A stretch of 7,899 bases of DNA from the NCBI GenBank assembly GCA_040508545.1, contig JBEVMR010000111.1:1-7899 (forward strand). The letters run 5' to 3'. Every line of letters begins with the position of its first letter. The first letter of the stretch is position 1. Positions 5,238 through 7,899 of the stretch are shown piece by piece. Source of the DNA: VRUE01 sp040508545 (lineage in GTDB: Bacteria > Actinomycetota > Thermoleophilia > Solirubrobacterales > 70-9). The position numbers and the translations under genes are program-made. The notes beneath the pieces are model-generated. The model was not told the DNA's origin and searched no databases. It saw only the letters and a list, made by a program, of their open reading frames with translations.

Positions 5238-7384
5238 TTGCCGGCCGTGGCGCCGCCGCCGACGCCCGAGCCCCCGGTTCCGTAGGCGGGCGGGGGTGGC
5301 GGGACCGGCGTCGGTTCCTGGCCGGCGCCGGGCGCATACGCGTCGGGGTCGTAGCCGCCGGTTGCTTCCTTGCCCAGTCGCTCCGCTTCGCTTTCGCCCT
5401 CTCCTTCCTCGGCTTCGAAGTCAGAGTCGGGGCCGTCGCTGCTCGGCGCGCCCGCCGTGAACGAGCCGTAGAACGGCGCCCAACTGACGGGCTCCTTCGG
5501 CTCGTCGAATTCCTCGCAGGGGACTTCGCCGCCGGCGTAGAGCGAGTGCCAGATTTCAGCCGGGAAGGTGCCGCCGAAGACGGTCGTGCCGTGGACGCTG
5601 GTCATTTCGATCTCGTTCGATTCCGGGTAGCCGACCCAGACCGCGGTCGCCAGGTTGGGCTGGAAGCCGGCGAACCAGGCGTCGGTGTAGTTGTCGGTCG
5701 TCCCGGTCTTGCCGCCCTGGCCCGGGCAGCCGGTGTAAGCGGCGGTGCCGGTGCCTTCGGTGATGTTGTCGTGCAGCAGGCGCCAGACCTCGTAGGCGAC
5801 CGCTTCGGGCACGACGCGTCGCGGTGCCGGGCGCTGCGGCTTGTCGACGCGACCGCCGGGGAAGACCACCCGCTCGATCGCGATCGGGTTGCGGTGGATG
5901 CCGCCGGCCGCGAGCGTCGCGTAGGCGTCGGCCATCTCGAGCGGCGAGACGCCGATCCGCAGGCCGCCGATTCCCTCCGCCGGGATCCCGTCGAGCGGGC
6001 TTTCGATCCCCATCGACTTCGCCGTTGCTTTCACCTGCCGCGGGCCGACGTCGAGGTCGAGCTGGGCGAAGACGGTGTTGTCGGAGGCGACCGTCGCCTG
6101 CTGCAGGTTGACCCGCCCCAGGTAGCCCTCGTCCGCCGTGCTCACTTCCCAGTGGCCCCACTCGGGCAGGTCGAGGTCGAGGTGCTGGGACGTGTAGTAG
6201 GTCGAGTAGGGGTCGATCCCTTGCTTGATCGCCGTGGTCAGGACGAAGGTCTTGAAGGTCGAGCCGGGCTGGCGGTGGCCCTGGGCAGCGAGGTTGAACT
6301 TGCTCTGCTCGTAGCTGGAGCTGGAGACCATCGCCTCGATCTGGCCGTTGCGGGGGTCGACCGAGACCAGGGCAGAGGCCGGGTCTTCGGAGTAGGGCAG
6401 GGCGGAGCGCATCCCTTCCAGCCCGACCTCCTGCAGCCGCGGGTCGATCGTCGTGTGGACCTGGAGGCCGCCGTTGCGCACTGCGTCGACCCCATAGGCC
6501 TCGATCAGCTCGTCTTCGACGTAGTCGAAGAAGTAGGGATCGCGCTTGTCGAAGTAGCCCTGGTCTAGGTTCAGCCCGAGGCCGTGATGGCGGGCCTGCC
6601 GCGCCCGCTGGGGCGAGACATAGCCGAGATCGGCCATCTTGTCGAGCACGGCGTTGCGCCTGGCGAGCGCCGCCTTCGGGTGCAGCGCCGGGTTGTATTC
6701 GGAGGGCGCCTGCGGCAGGCCCGCCAGCAGCGCCGACTGCTCCAGAGTCAGCTTCTGGACCGGCTTGGAGAAGTAGATCTTCGATGCCGCCCCGACGCCG
6801 ACGGCGGTGCTGCCCTCGATCGTCCCGTAGGAAGCGGTGTTGAGGTACTGGTCGAGGATCTCGCGGCGCGAGTGGCGCTCGGCGTACTCGATCGCCAGCT
6901 GCGCCTCGATGATCTTGCGCTCGATGTCCCGCGCTGGGTTGCGGATGCAGAGGTTGCGCACGAGCTGCTGGGTGATCGTCGAGCCGCCCTCGACCGTCCG
7001 CCCCGCCTCGAGGTTCTTCAGCGCCGCGCGGGCGATCGCCTCGGGGTCGACGCCGCCGTGCTCGTAGAAGCGCTCGTCCTCGATCGCGACGGTGGCGAGC
7101 TGGAGGCTCTTGGGGATGCGCTCGATCGAGACCGGCGCCCGCGCGACGTCGGAGCGGACGATGCCCAGCTTGCTGCCGTCGCCGGCGTAGATGACCGTGT
7201 TGCCGCCCTTCTCGACTGGCTTGCAGGCTGCGAGCGAGGGTGCCTCGGCGGCGACGTCGAGCACCCAGGAGGCGACGCCGATCGCGCCGATCGCGAGCAC
7301 GGCGAAGACGCCGAAGGCGACGAGGAGGATCTTGGCGCCCGCGCCTCCCCGGTGACGCTGACGTCGACGGCTGCGCTGCGTCAT
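5234..7384 (-). CDS. Class A (bifunctional) penicillin-binding protein
   Basis: A peptidoglycan synthase joining glycan strands and crosslinking peptides outside the cytoplasmic membrane. The 716 residues comprise a basic cytoplasmic N-terminus (1-18), one signal-anchor helix (about 19-42), a GT51 transglycosylase domain (about 75-245) and a transpeptidase domain (about 330-615). GT51 motifs are IEDERFYEHGG with catalytic Glu102, GGSTITQQL at 133-141, and the region to ILDQYLN at 176-182. Transpeptidase motifs are SxxK in PGSTFK (Ser375, Lys378), SDN at 434-436 and KTGT at 559-562. All catalytic residues are present. The tail (about 640-716) is acidic and then Pro/Gly-rich, probably disordered and wall-facing; no PASTA repeats are seen. 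The four cysteines (54, 146, 553, 623) all lie on the outer side. The gene is 53 bp downstream of the MscS-like gene and overlaps the glycosyltransferase start, suggesting one envelope operon. PonA/MrcA family, paralogue not assigned. Confidence 0.97.
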   Translation of the reverse strand: MTQRSRRRQRHRGGAGAKILLVAFGVFAVLAIGAIGVASWVLDVAAEAPSLAACKPVEKGGNTVIYAGDGSKLGIVRSDVARAPVSIERIPKSLQLATVAIEDERFYEHGGVDPEAIARAALKNLEAGRTVEGGSTITQQLVRNLCIRNPARDIERKIIEAQLAIEYAERHSRREILDQYLNTASYGTIEGSTAVGVGAASKIYFSKPVQKLTLEQSALLAGLPQAPSEYNPALHPKAALARRNAVLDKMADLGYVSPQRARQARHHGLGLNLDQGYFDKRDPYFFDYVEDELIEAYGVDAVRNGGLQVHTTIDPRLQEVGLEGMRSALPYSEDPASALVSVDPRNGQIEAMVSSSSYEQSKFNLAAQGHRQPGSTFKTFVLTTAIKQGIDPYSTYYTSQHLDLDLPEWGHWEVSTADEGYLGRVNLQQATVASDNTVFAQLDLDVGPRQVKATAKSMGIESPLDGIPAEGIGGLRIGVSPLEMADAYATLAAGGIHRNPIAIERVVFPGGRVDKPQRPAPRRVVPEAVAYEVWRLLHDNITEGTGTAAYTGCPGQGGKTGTTDNYTDAWFAGFQPNLATAVWVGYPESNEIEMTSVHGTTVFGGTFPAEIWHSLYAGGEVPCEEFDEPKEPVSWAPFYGSFTAGAPSSDGPDSDFEAEEGEGESEAERLGKEATGGYDPDAYAPGAGQEPTPVPPPPPAYGTGGSGVGGGATAGN

Positions 7385-7437
7385 GCCTGGAGGCTACTTC
7401 TCCGTACGCGCGGCGCCCAAGCGCGTCTCGAGGGCGC

Positions 7438-7854
7438 TCAGGTCTGCGTGTCGCCGGTGGAGAGGTTGTGGACGACGCCCTCGACCAGCAGCTGGTTGGG
7501 GATCACGACCGAGGTGCCGTCGCCGGGGTCTACGTAGGTGTAGGAGAGGGTGATGTCGAGCACGCGGCCCTCGACTTCCTCGAAGGAGATGCGGTCGCCG
7601 ATCTTGATCGGCTGGGAGATCGCCAGCTGCACGCCGGCGACCGTGTTGGCGATCGTGTGCTGGGCGGCGAAGCCGATGATCGCGGCGAGCACCGCGGTCG
7701 AGGCGAGGATGCCGGTGGCGAGCCGCTCGAGCTCGGTGAACTGCGCGATGGCGATCGCCGCCACGACGACGAAGACGGTCACGATCGCCAGCCGGCGCAG
7801 GAAGCGTAGACGCGTCTTGGTGGACCGCGAGACCTGGGAGACTGCCGGCGACAT
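7438..7854 (-). CDS. Short MscS-like mechanosensitive channel, start may lie beyond the edge
   Basis: Small-conductance mechanosensitive channel family, releasing solutes on osmotic downshock. From ATG 7854 there are 138 residues: one helix at about 22-38, the pore-lining TM3 region at 45-80 with the family core GFAAQHTIANTVAGVQLAISQPIKIGD, and the beta domain at about 82-132 ending with VIPNQLLVEGVV. The alpha/beta C-terminal domain of E. coli MscS (286 residues) is missing; the protein stops right after the beta domain. No Shine-Dalgarno precedes ATG 7854, and the frame stays open to the window edge (15 more codons, including PDRPPGPPAAKF). The true start may therefore lie outside, and the N-terminus is uncertain. 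It is probably the first visible gene of the block with the PBP and glycosyltransferase, a combination that would fit turgor and wall functions. Confidence 0.85.
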   Translation of the reverse strand: MSPAVSQVSRSTKTRLRFLRRLAIVTVFVVVAAIAIAQFTELERLATGILASTAVLAAIIGFAAQHTIANTVAGVQLAISQPIKIGDRISFEEVEGRVLDITLSYTYVDPGDGTSVVIPNQLLVEGVVHNLSTGDTQT

Positions 7855-7899
7855 GGACGGGAACTTAGCCGCAGGGGGGCCCGGGGGTCGATCCGGCCC

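Noticed and set aside
7413..7437. 6-bp stem GCGCCC/GGGCGC after the MscS-like stop as a terminator
   Set aside because: Short stem, 13-base loop and no T-tract; expected by chance at this GC content.
5546..7537. Two long plus-strand open frames opposite the PBP
   Set aside because: Composition (Val/Asp/Arg/Gly-rich) mirrors the PBP codons, and no family motif is visible; the PBP itself has all catalytic residues.
1..7899. CRISPR array, insertion sequence, toxin-antitoxin or phage-defence system, tRNA or rRNA
   Set aside because: No regularly spaced direct repeats, transposase, defence motifs or RNA gene signatures were seen on either strand.

Overview
The window comes from a very GC-rich bacterial chromosome. 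The mix of a PhoB/OmpR-type two-component pair, a class A penicillin-binding protein, a polytopic MptB-like glycosyltransferase and a short MscS-like channel suggests an actinobacterial lineage. Something near the Thermoleophilia/Solirubrobacterales is my best guess, but it is inference only. All sequence is accounted for by eight genes packed tightly. The longest gap is the 100 bp between the response regulator and a divergent small gene, so there is no gene-free stretch above 300 bp.

Layout: a sensor kinase (minus strand, 3' end cut by the left edge) is preceded in its operon by its response regulator, with an ATGA stop/start overlap. Divergent from them is a 58-residue gene on the plus strand that looks like the C-terminal half of the anti-sigma-28 factor FlgM. 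It lies directly behind a sequence closely matching a sigma-28 (FliA/WhiG-type) promoter. It runs tail-to-tail into thiL (thiamine-monophosphate kinase, minus strand). Divergent from thiL is a multi-pass membrane protein of the lysylphosphatidylglycerol-synthase/flippase-like family (plus strand). Convergent with that is a block on the minus strand: MscS-like channel, then class A PBP, then an MptB/GT87-like polyprenol-phosphate-sugar-dependent glycosyltransferase, with a TTGA overlap between the last two. The block is consistent with an envelope theme (turgor, peptidoglycan, surface glycan), while the left half is signalling plus thiamine cofactor synthesis.

The most unusual structure is not a gene. 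Three long hairpin-forming palindromes are embedded in frame inside protein-coding sequence: one in the middle of thiL and two in the glycosyltransferase. Their arms are 16 to 18 bp and nearly or fully perfect. Each has a natural length divisible by three, and two carry AT-rich rare-codon interiors unlike the surrounding genes. Each codes for a hydrophilic segment in a place where a loop or tail is expected. They resemble, in principle, the gene-embedded palindromic elements known from Rickettsia, and may be a dispersed small repeat class of this genome. The second notable observation is the coherent pairing of a sigma-28-like promoter with a FlgM-like micro-gene. I saw no CRISPR array, insertion sequence, tRNA, rRNA or recognisable defence system.
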